Shown here piece after piece: positions 54,244-62,339 of a stretch of DNA of 64,000 nt (position 1 is the first letter of the stretch; every line of letters begins with the position of its first letter). The notes below the pieces were generated by a model. The model saw only the letters and a program-made list of their open reading frames with translations. It made no database searches and was not told where the DNA came from. This DNA comes from Novosphingobium sp. ZN18A2. GTDB taxonomy: Bacteria; Pseudomonadota; Alphaproteobacteria; Sphingomonadales; Sphingomonadaceae. Position numbers and translations under genes: made by a program. Where the stretch lies: contig NZ_CP136651.1 in assembly GCF_036784765.1 (NCBI RefSeq), forward strand, positions 558,001 through 622,000, in the 5' to 3' direction.

Positions 54244-55214
54244 CGCTGGCCGTATCCGCGCGGGTCGAACGCTTCGACGCCGCGGGAGCCTTCGTGATCA
54301 GTCGCGGCGCGAAGACGCACGTCGACGTGGTGACCTGCACCATTGTCGCGTCTGACGGGGCGCGGGGCGAAGGCGAGGGGACGCCGGTCTATTACCGGGG
54401 CGAAAGCGCCGCACAATGCGTTGCCGCGATAGAGCGCTGGGCCGCTGCGGGAGCGCACGAGGACCGCGCGCGATTGCAGCGCGAACTTCCGGCGGGCGCG
54501 GCGCGCAATGCAGTCGATTGCGCGCTGTGGAACCTGGCAGCCGCCCGCGCCGGAGTGACGTTGGCCGAACTGGCGGGCCAGCCCGCGCCCGCTCCGGTGC
54601 AGACCGCGATGACCGTTTCATTGGGTGCGCCCGCCGCGATGGCGCAAGCGGCCTCCGCGGCGGCGCGGGACGGATTTGTTCTGCTGAAAGCGAAGCTGGC
54701 GGGCGACGGGCAGGACGAAGCGCGCGTATCGGCGATCCGCGATGCGGCGCCGGGCGCACGCCTGATCGTGGATGCGAACGAGGCATTCGCCGCGCGCGAC
54801 CTGGTCGCTGACTTGCGCGGCTTCGCGGCGGCAGGCGTGGAGATGGTCGAACAACCGCTTCCGGCAGGAGAGGACCGGGCGCTTGAGGGGATGGAGCCCG
54901 CCATCCCGCTTTGCGCGGACGAAAGCTGCCAGACCGCCGCCGACCTGCCGCGGCTGGCAACGCGCTATCAGGCGGTGAACATAAAGCTGGACAAGTGCGG
55001 CGGGCTTACCGCCGCGCTGGCGCTTGCAAGCGCGGCAAGGGCGCGCGGCATGGACCTGATGCTGGGCTGCATGCTTTCCACCAGCCTTGCAATCCGGCCC
55101 GCGCTCGTCCTTGCCGGGCAGGCGCGCTGGATCGATCTGGACGGTCCCCTGCTGATCGCGCGGGACCGGCCCGGCGGCCTTCGCTATGACGGCGGGACGA
55201 TCTTTCCCGATTGA
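54240..55214 (+). CDS. Dipeptide epimerase, enolase superfamily (L-Ala-D/L-Glu epimerase type)
   Basis: The 324-residue enzyme has the enolase-superfamily barrel. The KxK base pair sits in LLKAKLAGDG, and the metal ligands in LIVDANEAF, EMVEQPLP and LCADESC. The second base is in NIKLDKCGGL. The muconate-lactonising subgroup with KxK and KxD lysines fits dipeptide epimerases, which convert L-Ala-D-Glu from murein recycling to L-Ala-L-Glu. The true dipeptide can differ. GTG 54240 overlaps the phaZ stop; the 3' end overlaps the convergent DUF4126 gene by 31 bases. Confidence 0.85.
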   Translation: MTLAVSARVERFDAAGAFVISRGAKTHVDVVTCTIVASDGARGEGEGTPVYYRGESAAQCVAAIERWAAAGAHEDRARLQRELPAGAARNAVDCALWNLAAARAGVTLAELAGQPAPAPVQTAMTVSLGAPAAMAQAASAAARDGFVLLKAKLAGDGQDEARVSAIRDAAPGARLIVDANEAFAARDLVADLRGFAAAGVEMVEQPLPAGEDRALEGMEPAIPLCADESCQTAADLPRLATRYQAVNIKLDKCGGLTAALALASAARARGMDLMLGCMLSTSLAIRPALVLAGQARWIDLDGPLLIARDRPGGLRYDGGTIFPD

Positions 55215-55813
55215 GGGTTCCGGCCGAAGAACAACCGCTTCAGCGCCGCGCGCGCCGCCAGCAGCAGCCATAGCGCGAGCGCCAGCAGCACCAGCGCGAT
55301 CGCGCCCGCGATAACCGGGAACTGGAACGCGAGCACCAGCAACCCGCCCGTCGCCACGTCCTCTGCAGTGGAGGTGGCGATATTGCTGATCGGTTCGGGG
55401 CTGGTGTTGATAACCGCGCGCGCGCTGGCCTTTCCGCCATGCGCCAGAAGCGCCGCGCCGCCGCCCAGCAGGAACACCGCCACCTGCCACGCCGGATCGC
55501 TTGCATCCACCACCGCCAGCGCCAGCAGCGCGCCGCCAAGCGGCCGGATCACCGTGTGCACCGTGTCCCACAGGGTATCGACCCAGGGCACCTTGTCGGC
55601 CATGAATTCGGCCAGCGCGGCGGTGAAGGCCACGCCCATCACCCATGGGTCGCCCAGCACGCGCAGGGCTTCCATGTGTTCGGGCAGCGGAATCGCGCCC
55701 AGCCGCATGGCAAGCCCGGTCGCGAAAACGGTCAGATACAGACGCCAGCCCGACAGGAGGCTCACGCTGGCGGCGAGCCCCAGTATTTCCAAGATGCCGG
55801 GCTGGGTTGTCAT
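55184..55813 (-). CDS. DUF4126 membrane protein
   Basis: The 209-residue polytopic protein shows about five hydrophobic helices and the DUF4126 segments GWRLYLTVFATGLAMRLG, WVMGVAFTAALAEFMADKVPWVDTLWDTVHTVIRP and KASARAVINTSPEPISN. The function is unknown. Its 3' end runs 31 bases into the convergent epimerase gene. It lies 7 bases downstream of the MaoC gene on the same strand, so the two are probably cotranscribed. Confidence 0.88.
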   Translation of the reverse strand: MTTQPGILEILGLAASVSLLSGWRLYLTVFATGLAMRLGAIPLPEHMEALRVLGDPWVMGVAFTAALAEFMADKVPWVDTLWDTVHTVIRPLGGALLALAVVDASDPAWQVAVFLLGGGAALLAHGGKASARAVINTSPEPISNIATSTAEDVATGGLLVLAFQFPVIAGAIALVLLALALWLLLAARAALKRLFFGRNPQSGKIVPPS

Positions 55814-55820
55814 GGCTGGA

Positions 55821-56282
55821 TCATACGAAGAATTGCGTGATCCATTCGGCCATCAGCGCGGGCTTTTCCTCGCCTTCGATCTCTACCGTGATTTCCATCG
55901 TCTGCTGCCACTGGCCGGGGCGCTTTTCTTCAAGTTCGAGCAGTTTGAAGTGGCCGCGCACGCGCTTGCCCGCACGCACGGGGGCGATGAAGCGCGTCTT
56001 GTTGCCACCATAGTTTACGCCCATCTTCACATTTTCCGGGCGCGGGCAATCGCTCTCGGCGGTCAGCACCGGGATAAGCGACAGGGTAAGGAACCCGTGG
56101 GCGATCGTACCGCCGAACGGGGTCAGCTTCGCCTTTTCCTCGTCGATGTGGATGAACTGGAAATCGCCGGTCGCTTCGGCGAACTTGTTGATCCGCTCCT
56201 GGCTTACTTCGAACCAGTCCGAAGTGCCGACGGTCTGGCCGACCAGCGCGGTCATGTCCTGCGGCGACATTGTCTTGCTCAT
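55821..56282 (-). CDS. MaoC-like (R)-specific enoyl-CoA hydratase/dehydratase
   Basis: The 153-residue hot-dog fold protein has the hydratase motif in FAEATGDFQFIHIDEEKAKLTPFGGTIAHGFLTLSL. It contains the catalytic Asp and His (DxxxxH) and is the nodN/MaoC type. The usual reaction is hydration of 2-enoyl-CoA. A link to PHA metabolism is conceivable, as phaZ is 2 kb away, but this is only proximity. ATG 56282 starts MSKTMSPQDM. It precedes DUF4126. Confidence 0.92.
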   Translation of the reverse strand: MSKTMSPQDMTALVGQTVGTSDWFEVSQERINKFAEATGDFQFIHIDEEKAKLTPFGGTIAHGFLTLSLIPVLTAESDCPRPENVKMGVNYGGNKTRFIAPVRAGKRVRGHFKLLELEEKRPGQWQQTMEITVEIEGEEKPALMAEWITQFFV

Positions 56283-56379
56283 AAACGTCGAATCCTCTCG
56301 CTGCTTGCGTGTCCCCGGTTGCTCCATGGACGAGCGGGGCACGGCGCGCAACGGTGCTCGGGATCGGCGCGGTCTGGTG

Positions 56380-57471
56380 TCAGTTGGCGGGAAGTGGCCG
56401 GCGGTAGGCGGCCCAGCGCGGCGCACGGGCGTTCAGCCACCGCTGCGCGGGTCGTTCGACAAGGCGATAGAGCAGGGCGGAAGTGGCAAGCACGATCAGC
56501 AGGTAGGCGGCAAGGCCCGCCCAGCCGACCTGAAGCGTCTCGTCCACGAACAGCAGCTTGAAGATCAGGAACAGGAACGTGTGCGAAAGATAGGTCGAAT
56601 AACTGACCTCGCCCAGCCAGACGACGGCGGGAACGCTCAATATCCGGGAAACAGGCCCGGTGTCGCTGGCAAGCGCAAGGATCGTTGCGGTGAAGAAAAG
56701 CGGGATCACCGCCGTTTGCGGCCAGCCCAGCACCAGCCCCAACGTGCCCCAGCCCGCCGCCGCCAGCACCCAGGGCCATGCTCTTGCGGTTCTTGCGCCA
56801 CTGGCGCGCCAGATCATGCAGGCGATGGTGCCAAGCGAGAATTCGACAAGGCAGCGGACCAGCCCCAGGCCCGAAATGTCATCGCCCAGGCTGCGATATC
56901 CGTGGCTGGAAAATATCGCCTGGATCGCTGCGGCCAGCGCCGCGGCCAGCAACAGCCGCGTTGCCGGGCGGCGGACCTTCGATGCGATCAGGACGATGCC
57001 CGGAAAGGCAAGGTAGGCGGCAAATTCGGTACTGATCGACCAGGCGGGCACGTTCCAGCCCGTGTGCGCGGTGAACCCCCAGTTCTGGATCAGCAAAAGC
57101 TGCAACGGCAATTGCGCGAACGGCATGTCCGGGTTCGGCCTGCCGGAAAGCGCTGCCATTGCCGCGAACGTCGCAAAGGCGGCCAGCATGGTCGCGTGAA
57201 GCGGCCATATCCGCGCAAACCGGCGCCAGAGGAATTCCCCCGTGCGGCGCGCCCCGCCGGTCGCCAGCCTGTCCGCGTAATTGTACCAGATCACGAACCC
57301 GGACAGGATGAAGAACAGGTCGACCGCAAGGTAGCCCCGGCCCAGCACGGCGATCGCATCGGCGGGCAGTATCCCGGTCAGCGACAGGCGCACGTGATAC
57401 AGCACGACGGCCCATGCGGCGATGCCGCGGATGCCGGTCAGCGCGTCGAGATGGCGGGGCTGCGCGTTCAC
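56380..57471 (-). CDS. Acyltransferase family 3 membrane protein (polysaccharide O-acyltransferase)
   Basis: The 363-residue polytopic protein opens HLDALTGIRGIAAWAVVLYHV, with the Arg and His of acyltransferase-3 enzymes. DLFFILSGFVIWYNY, FLWRRFARIWPLHA, NVPAWSISTEFAAYLAFP and YSTYLSHTFLFLI follow. The likely role is O-acylation of a surface glycan. The GTG start overlaps the O-ligase stop (GTGA), so it belongs to the exosortase-A-associated sugar operon. It resembles the acyltransferase at 22707-23810 in layout. Confidence 0.88.
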   Translation of the reverse strand: MNAQPRHLDALTGIRGIAAWAVVLYHVRLSLTGILPADAIAVLGRGYLAVDLFFILSGFVIWYNYADRLATGGARRTGEFLWRRFARIWPLHATMLAAFATFAAMAALSGRPNPDMPFAQLPLQLLLIQNWGFTAHTGWNVPAWSISTEFAAYLAFPGIVLIASKVRRPATRLLLAAALAAAIQAIFSSHGYRSLGDDISGLGLVRCLVEFSLGTIACMIWRASGARTARAWPWVLAAAGWGTLGLVLGWPQTAVIPLFFTATILALASDTGPVSRILSVPAVVWLGEVSYSTYLSHTFLFLIFKLLFVDETLQVGWAGLAAYLLIVLATSALLYRLVERPAQRWLNARAPRWAAYRRPLPAN

Positions 57472-58853
57472 GATTGCAGCGCCGGTGCGGATGTGGGCGG
57501 CCTGGCGCGGCGCGACCGGGCGACGATGCGCGGCGGGCGTGCAATCGCGATGCGCTTTGCATAGGCCCACAGGCTGATCTGCAACCCGATCAGCATATAG
57601 CAGAACGGCTGGAAGGCGATGCCGACGAACAGCGAGCCGAGAAGATAGACGAACTGCGCCTGCTGCAAGGCATTGGCGAGCGGGGCCAGCCACTCCATGC
57701 CCTGCGGCGGGTCCCTGCGGAAGCGTCGGCGCAGGACTTCCATCTGCGTTATGCCCAGCGCCTGCAACAGCAGCCACAGGGCAAGGCCGGGATAGCCCTG
57801 TTCGCCCAGCATCTCGAAATAGGCCGAGTGATAGGCGCGGCCCTTGTCGACGATCTTGTCCTTCTCGATCTCGACGTTGCTGCCGTCGCGGTCCTTCTCG
57901 ACGGTGTCGAAGCTCAACCGGTTCTGGCGATAGGCTTCGAACCCGCCGCCGAAGGGATGCTGCTCGGCATATTTGATCGTCCACTTCCATACCGCGATGC
58001 GGGTGGAGGCGGACTGGTCCGCCTGGTGGTTCTCGATAGAACTCATCCGCTCCTTGTAGCTGGCCGGCAGCATCGGGATGGCGATCGCCCCAGCAGCAGC
58101 GATCAGCGCCACATAGGCGAACCTGTGGCGAACCGTGCGCAGCGAAAGAACCAGAAGCAGAATGATGCAGAGCAGGCCGGTGCGCGTTTGCGTGCCGACA
58201 GGGATCAGCAGGCAGGCAAAGCCCAGCGCCACGGCGAACAGTCGTACTTTCCAGTCTGCGGGGAACACCGTTCCGTGGCGGACCAGCCAGACGATCAGCG
58301 GCAGAATCGCGACCGCGACCATCGACAGCGTGCTGCCTTCGTAAAGGCCGGTGTTGTCGTTCACCAGCAGGCTCAACCCGCCATAACCTCCGCCGCCGGA
58401 GGCCAGCGTCTTTATCCCGCCGCCGATGATGATCACACCGGCGGAAAGGACCATGATCAGCGCCATCGCTTCGATCCGCAGCCGGGTGCGTAGAGTGAGT
58501 GGCAGGAAAATTGCGAAGACCAGCGCCTTCCAAACCCACGACCATTTTTCCTGCGCGGCAACGGGGAAATCGGCGGTCTGCGTGGTCACGAAGCAATAGG
58601 CCAGCAACGCAAGCAGGATCGCCTGCCGCATCGAGAAGCGCAGGTCGCGCTTGTCGTCCGCGACGAACCAGAGGCCGAATGCCCCGACAAAGGCAATCAG
58701 CGAAATCGGGATGTGCGAAATGAGTCCCCAGTCGACGATCCGCTGCGGCGCGACAATGTCGAGCCATGTATAGGCAAGCACGAACAGGAACGGCTTGCGC
58801 ATGCCCGCGCCGAAAAACGCGAGCGCGAAGGCAAGGAAAAACAGGTCAAGCAC
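57468..58853 (-). CDS. Putative O-glycosylation ligase, exosortase A-associated type
   Basis: The 461-residue polytopic protein of the O-antigen ligase (Wzy/WaaL) superfamily shows KPFLFVLAYTWLDIVAPQRI, GGGIKTLASGGGGYGGLSLL, NDNTGLYEGSTLSMVAVAILP, CLLIPVGTQTRTGLLC and KYAEQHPFGGGFEAYRQNRL. I recall this combination from the exosortase-A-associated ligase family. It would join glycan repeat units or attach glycan to an acceptor at the inner membrane. GTG 58853 (VLDLFFLAFALAFFGAG) gives the family start and overlaps a 52-residue ORF by 8 bases. The acyltransferase follows. Confidence 0.85.
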   Translation of the reverse strand: MLDLFFLAFALAFFGAGMRKPFLFVLAYTWLDIVAPQRIVDWGLISHIPISLIAFVGAFGLWFVADDKRDLRFSMRQAILLALLAYCFVTTQTADFPVAAQEKWSWVWKALVFAIFLPLTLRTRLRIEAMALIMVLSAGVIIIGGGIKTLASGGGGYGGLSLLVNDNTGLYEGSTLSMVAVAILPLIVWLVRHGTVFPADWKVRLFAVALGFACLLIPVGTQTRTGLLCIILLLVLSLRTVRHRFAYVALIAAAGAIAIPMLPASYKERMSSIENHQADQSASTRIAVWKWTIKYAEQHPFGGGFEAYRQNRLSFDTVEKDRDGSNVEIEKDKIVDKGRAYHSAYFEMLGEQGYPGLALWLLLQALGITQMEVLRRRFRRDPPQGMEWLAPLANALQQAQFVYLLGSLFVGIAFQPFCYMLIGLQISLWAYAKRIAIARPPRIVARSRRARPPTSAPALQS

Positions 58854-59004
58854 CGGGTGTGCGCCTGCGCCTGGGTCTGGCAGGGCGGACCGGCGCCTGA
58901 TCGGGGAAGTTCGGATCGTGGTCCAGGTCGTCGCGCTGCAACAGTCGCCAGATGGCAATCGCCATCAGCAAGTGCGGCACAAGGATCGTGAACTTGTCGA
59001 TCAT
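58846..59004 (-). CDS. 52-residue membrane ORF upstream of the O-ligase, unknown
   Basis: This short frame starts ATG at 59004 and starts MIDKFTILVPHLLMAIAIW, with one hydrophobic helix at about residues 6-20. A polar middle (LLQRDDLDHDPNFPDQ) and a very basic tail ([12 protein letters not shown]) follow. It ends eight bases inside the O-ligase start, so translation may be coupled. It is too short to recognise by family. The helix-acidic-basic layout and the tight overlap argue that it is translated. Confidence 0.6.
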   Translation of the reverse strand: MIDKFTILVPHLLMAIAIWRLLQRDDLDHDPNFPDQAPVRPARPRRRRTPGA

Positions 59005-59125
59005 GTCCGCGCCCCCGGCGGTGTCCTTTCGCGTTGCCGCCGGTCCCGGATCGGGCCAGCCTTACCGCCTGCTATCCGAATCCGGTTGACGGCCCGTTAA
59101 GCACTCGCATGCAAGACAGCCGGGC

Positions 59126-60358
59126 ATGACCCGCGTGTTGCACGTCCTCGATCACAGCCTGCCGCTCCACAGCGGTTACACCTTTCGCACCCGCGCGATC
59201 ATGACCGCGCAGGCGGCCATGGGACTGGATGTGCGGGGGCTGACCGGCCGGCGCCACCTGCCGGGCGAGGCAGGCGAAGACCCGCAAGTGGCGGACGGGC
59301 TGACGTTCCATCGCACGCCGGGCGTGCCGCATGGTCCTGCGGGCTTGCGCGAATGGCGCGAGATTGCCGCGCTGACGCAACGCATCGAAAGTCTTGCCCG
59401 CGAATGGCGGCCACACGTGCTTCACGCCCACTCCCCCGCGCTTTGCGGGATGGCCGCCGCCAGGGCCGGTCGCGCGCTTGGCATTCCCGTGGTCTATGAG
59501 ATCCGTGCCTTCTGGGAAGATGCCGCCGTCGGCAACAACACGGGCCGCGCGGGAAGCGCGAAATACTGGCTTACCCGCCAGCTTGAAAACCGTGCGGTCG
59601 CGAGCGCCGATGCGGTGGTCACGATCTGCGAGGGGCTGCGCGGCGATCTTGTCGCGCGCGGCGTCGATCCGGCGAAGATCTCCATCATGCCCAACGGCGT
59701 GGACATGGACCTGTTCGGTTCGCCCCTGCCGCGCGACCAAGCACTGGCGGCGGACCTTGGCATCGGCGAAGGGCCGGTGATTGGCTTCCTGGGTAGCTTC
59801 TATCCTTACGAGGGGCTGGACGACCTGATTGCCGCGATGCCGCAAATCGTGGCGGCGGTGCCGGGCGCGCGCCTGCTGCTGGTCGGCGGCGGACCGGCCG
59901 AAGCCGCGCTGAAGGCGCAGGCCGATGCCTCGCCCGCGCGCGATGCCATCGTGTTTACCGGGCGCGTGCCCCATGCCGTGGTGGACCGCTATTATTCGCT
60001 GGTCGATGTGGTGTGTTACCCGCGCAAGGCCATGCGGCTGACAGAACTGGTAACGCCACTGAAGCCGCTTGAGGCGATGGCGCAGGGCAAGCTGGTCGCC
60101 GCCTCGTCCGTGGGCGGGCACCGCGAACTGGTGACGGACGGCCTGACGGGCACGCTGTTCCCGCCCGACGACCCTGCCGGCCTGGCGCGCGCGCTCGGCG
60201 CCCTCCTTTCCAACCGGGACGAATGGCCAGCCCGCCGCGCCGTCGCGCGCGACTTCGTGCAACGCGATCACGACTGGTCGCGAAACGCAAAGCGTTATCG
60301 GGATGTTTACCAAGGCTTGATAGCGCCTGAGCATGCAGAATCCGGCATTGCCGCCTGA
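59126..60358 (+). CDS. Glycosyltransferase, exosortase A (XrtA)-associated family, GT4 fold
   Basis: The 410-residue GT-B enzyme starts MTRVLHVLDHSLPLHSGYTFRTRAI, which I recall as the opening of the PEP-CTERM/XrtA-associated glycosyltransferase family. HAHSPALCGMAAARAGR, IMPNGVDMDLF, GPVIGFLGSFYPYEGLDDLI and the C-terminal KPLEAMAQGKLVAASSVGGHRELV with LTGTLFPPDDPAGLA mark the donor site. It would extend a lipid-linked glycan that the divergent ligase acts on. ATG 59126 is 122 bases from the small ORF on the other strand. Confidence 0.88.
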   Translation: MTRVLHVLDHSLPLHSGYTFRTRAIMTAQAAMGLDVRGLTGRRHLPGEAGEDPQVADGLTFHRTPGVPHGPAGLREWREIAALTQRIESLAREWRPHVLHAHSPALCGMAAARAGRALGIPVVYEIRAFWEDAAVGNNTGRAGSAKYWLTRQLENRAVASADAVVTICEGLRGDLVARGVDPAKISIMPNGVDMDLFGSPLPRDQALAADLGIGEGPVIGFLGSFYPYEGLDDLIAAMPQIVAAVPGARLLLVGGGPAEAALKAQADASPARDAIVFTGRVPHAVVDRYYSLVDVVCYPRKAMRLTELVTPLKPLEAMAQGKLVAASSVGGHRELVTDGLTGTLFPPDDPAGLARALGALLSNRDEWPARRAVARDFVQRDHDWSRNAKRYRDVYQGLIAPEHAESGIAA

Positions 60359-60397
60359 ACGCGAAGGGCCGGGAGCAACAGGACGGATACCACAGAC

Positions 60398-62035
60398 GTG
60401 AGCAGCAAGCAGCGCAAGTCCCAGCCGGTAACGGCGCATCGCCTTTTTCCCGCGATCGTGGCGCTGTGGTTCGCCGCGCTTTTCGGCATCGGCAGTTTCG
60501 TGGTTCCGCCAGCCCTGCTTTCGCGCGCGGTTTCGGCAACCGGCCTGCCCGCGCTCGTCCCCGCCGCCGCGCCGCCGCTTGGCTTTACCGCGCGCGCGCT
60601 GGTCGCCCTTGCGATGGCCGGGATCGGGGTTGCCGTCGGCCTTGTCGTTGCAATGCGGATCAAGCCGCGGGAGGATAACGATTCTCCCGCCCGCAGCCGG
60701 TTCGCGTTCGGCCGCAAGAGGGAAGAAGAGCCGGAAGCCCTTCCGCCGCGCCGCCGCGCCCGCGATGCCCATCCCGATGCGCCCGCACGCCGCCCGGTCG
60801 CCGCAAGCGAAGATCTTTCGGATGTTGAACCGTTCGACAAGGTCGACGCGGATGGGGCCGACGAAGTGCATGAGTTCGCGGCAGAGGATTTGCAAGTCCG
60901 CCGCATTTCGCCTGACATGGAATGCCATGCAGATGAAGCCGCAAGCGCGCGTGCTGCCGCAATCGTGCAGGAGCCGATCGAGATTGCCGCCGGGCAGGTG
61001 GGCGAGGATATTGGCGCGCCGTCCGTCGAACGACCTGCGGACGAAGTTGCCGCCGAATACGACGATGCCGAACTGGCGGACTTCGAGCCGGTCGAGCCGG
61101 AGATCGCACCGCGTATCGAGCGCCAGGCCGGCGACGCTCCCCCGGCAACGGTGAGCGAGGCACCACGGAAACCCGCTTCGCCCGCTCCTTCCGCATCGCC
61201 CGTCGCCACCCGGCCGGTAGAGGAACTGGGCACGGTGCAGCTTGTCGAACGGCTTGCCGTAGCAATGGCCGCACGGCGCAAGGCCATTACCCCCGCGCAG
61301 GAACCGCCGCAGGAACCGCCAATGTCCGATTTCGGCGCATCCGAACCTGCCGATGCGTCGCAAAACGGATATGCCGGGCGGGAATTTGCCGAAGCGGAAG
61401 CGCCGCACTTCGTGGCGAATGACGCGGCAGCCGATGTCCGGCCTGAACCGCCTGCCGCCGATGCTTCGGCCCCTGCGCAGGCTCCTGAAGGGCAATCGAA
61501 CATCGCGTCTGATGATATCGCACCGGCCGCGCAAGGCGATGCCGTGGCGGAGGAGCGCGCCGCATCGCGCGTCGTGCCGTTCCGGACTCTTGCGTTCGAT
61601 TCGGCAGCCGACGACGATTTCGACGATGACGAGGAGCAGCCCGCGCAGCTTCAGCGTTTCCTTGGCGCCGGTGCCGGTTCAAACGCGTCGGGCATCTCTT
61701 CCGCACCGGTGGGCGCCGAAAGCGGCGATGACGGTGAAAACACCACCGACGAACGGTATTCCTCGTTGCTGGAACTGCGCGAAAGCCTTCCCGCGAACGC
61801 ATTCGTGAGGATAGATGTGCCGGAAAACGGCGATGGCGGGATTGAACCCGTTGTCGTTTTCCCGGGCGAGGGCGCGCGGCCGCGTGCGCCGTTCGGTGCA
61901 TCGCAGGCGCATTCCGGCGATTCGGGCGTGACAGCCGCCTCGGCCGTATCGCAGCCCGACGCGGACCCTGCCGAGACCGACCGCGCGCTGCGCGCCGCGC
62001 TGGCAACGCTTCAGAGGATGACCGGCAACGGCTGA
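60398..62035 (+). CDS. Membrane-anchored acidic low-complexity protein, function unknown
   Basis: The 545-residue protein has two N-terminal hydrophobic helices (about residues 15-40 and 66-88). A basic stop (RIKPRED, RFAFGRKREEEP) and about 430 mostly acidic, Ala/Pro/Glu/Asp-rich, probably disordered residues follow. Short ordered-looking islands are EELGTVQLVERLAVAMAARR (about 279-298), RVVPFRTLAFDSAADDDFDD, YSSLLELRESLPANAFVRIDVPE and the final DRALRAALATLQRMTG. I do not recognise the family. GTG 60398 is the only good start before the first helix. It lies 40 bases after the glycosyltransferase and 304 before gltB. Confidence 0.75.
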   Translation: MSSKQRKSQPVTAHRLFPAIVALWFAALFGIGSFVVPPALLSRAVSATGLPALVPAAAPPLGFTARALVALAMAGIGVAVGLVVAMRIKPREDNDSPARSRFAFGRKREEEPEALPPRRRARDAHPDAPARRPVAASEDLSDVEPFDKVDADGADEVHEFAAEDLQVRRISPDMECHADEAASARAAAIVQEPIEIAAGQVGEDIGAPSVERPADEVAAEYDDAELADFEPVEPEIAPRIERQAGDAPPATVSEAPRKPASPAPSASPVATRPVEELGTVQLVERLAVAMAARRKAITPAQEPPQEPPMSDFGASEPADASQNGYAGREFAEAEAPHFVANDAAADVRPEPPAADASAPAQAPEGQSNIASDDIAPAAQGDAVAEERAASRVVPFRTLAFDSAADDDFDDDEEQPAQLQRFLGAGAGSNASGISSAPVGAESGDDGENTTDERYSSLLELRESLPANAFVRIDVPENGDGGIEPVVVFPGEGARPRAPFGASQAHSGDSGVTAASAVSQPDADPAETDRALRAALATLQRMTGNG

Positions 62036-62339
62036 TCGTGCTATGTGACGCCAAGGTCCGCTGAACCTGCTTGCGCTCCGCGCGCGATACATCGTTGGTA
62101 TTGCTGGAATGCGGAGTGGACTGGCAGGCCGGGCAGGGCATGGGCCTGTGTGGCGGCCCCCGGTATAAATCGTCATCGACGCGGACGTATGCGCGGCGGC
62201 GGATGCCTGAAATTCGTAGTGCGCAGTTGCAAAAAAACTTTCCTGCAGTCATGGGGGAGCTTCGCGCAACTTTTGTCGCCTTTTGGGCGATGCGATTCGC
62301 GCGCCGTTTCCGTGAACACGAATGCAGGACAGAATTTCG
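62036..62339 (+). other. 304-base intergenic region before gltB
   Basis: No ORF with a recognisable product is seen. The stretch becomes AT-richer near 62228-62275, with TTGCAAAAAAACTTTCC and TTTTGTCGCCTTTTGG, and has a TATAAAT at 62164-62170. No promoter pair with good spacing is convincing. GGACAG lies 8 bases before the gltB ATG as ribosome-binding site. Confidence 0.5.

Noticed and set aside
59072..61534. Minus-strand frame of 820 codons over the glycosyltransferase and the acidic protein
   Set aside because: It spans two plus-strand genes and has no recognisable domain.
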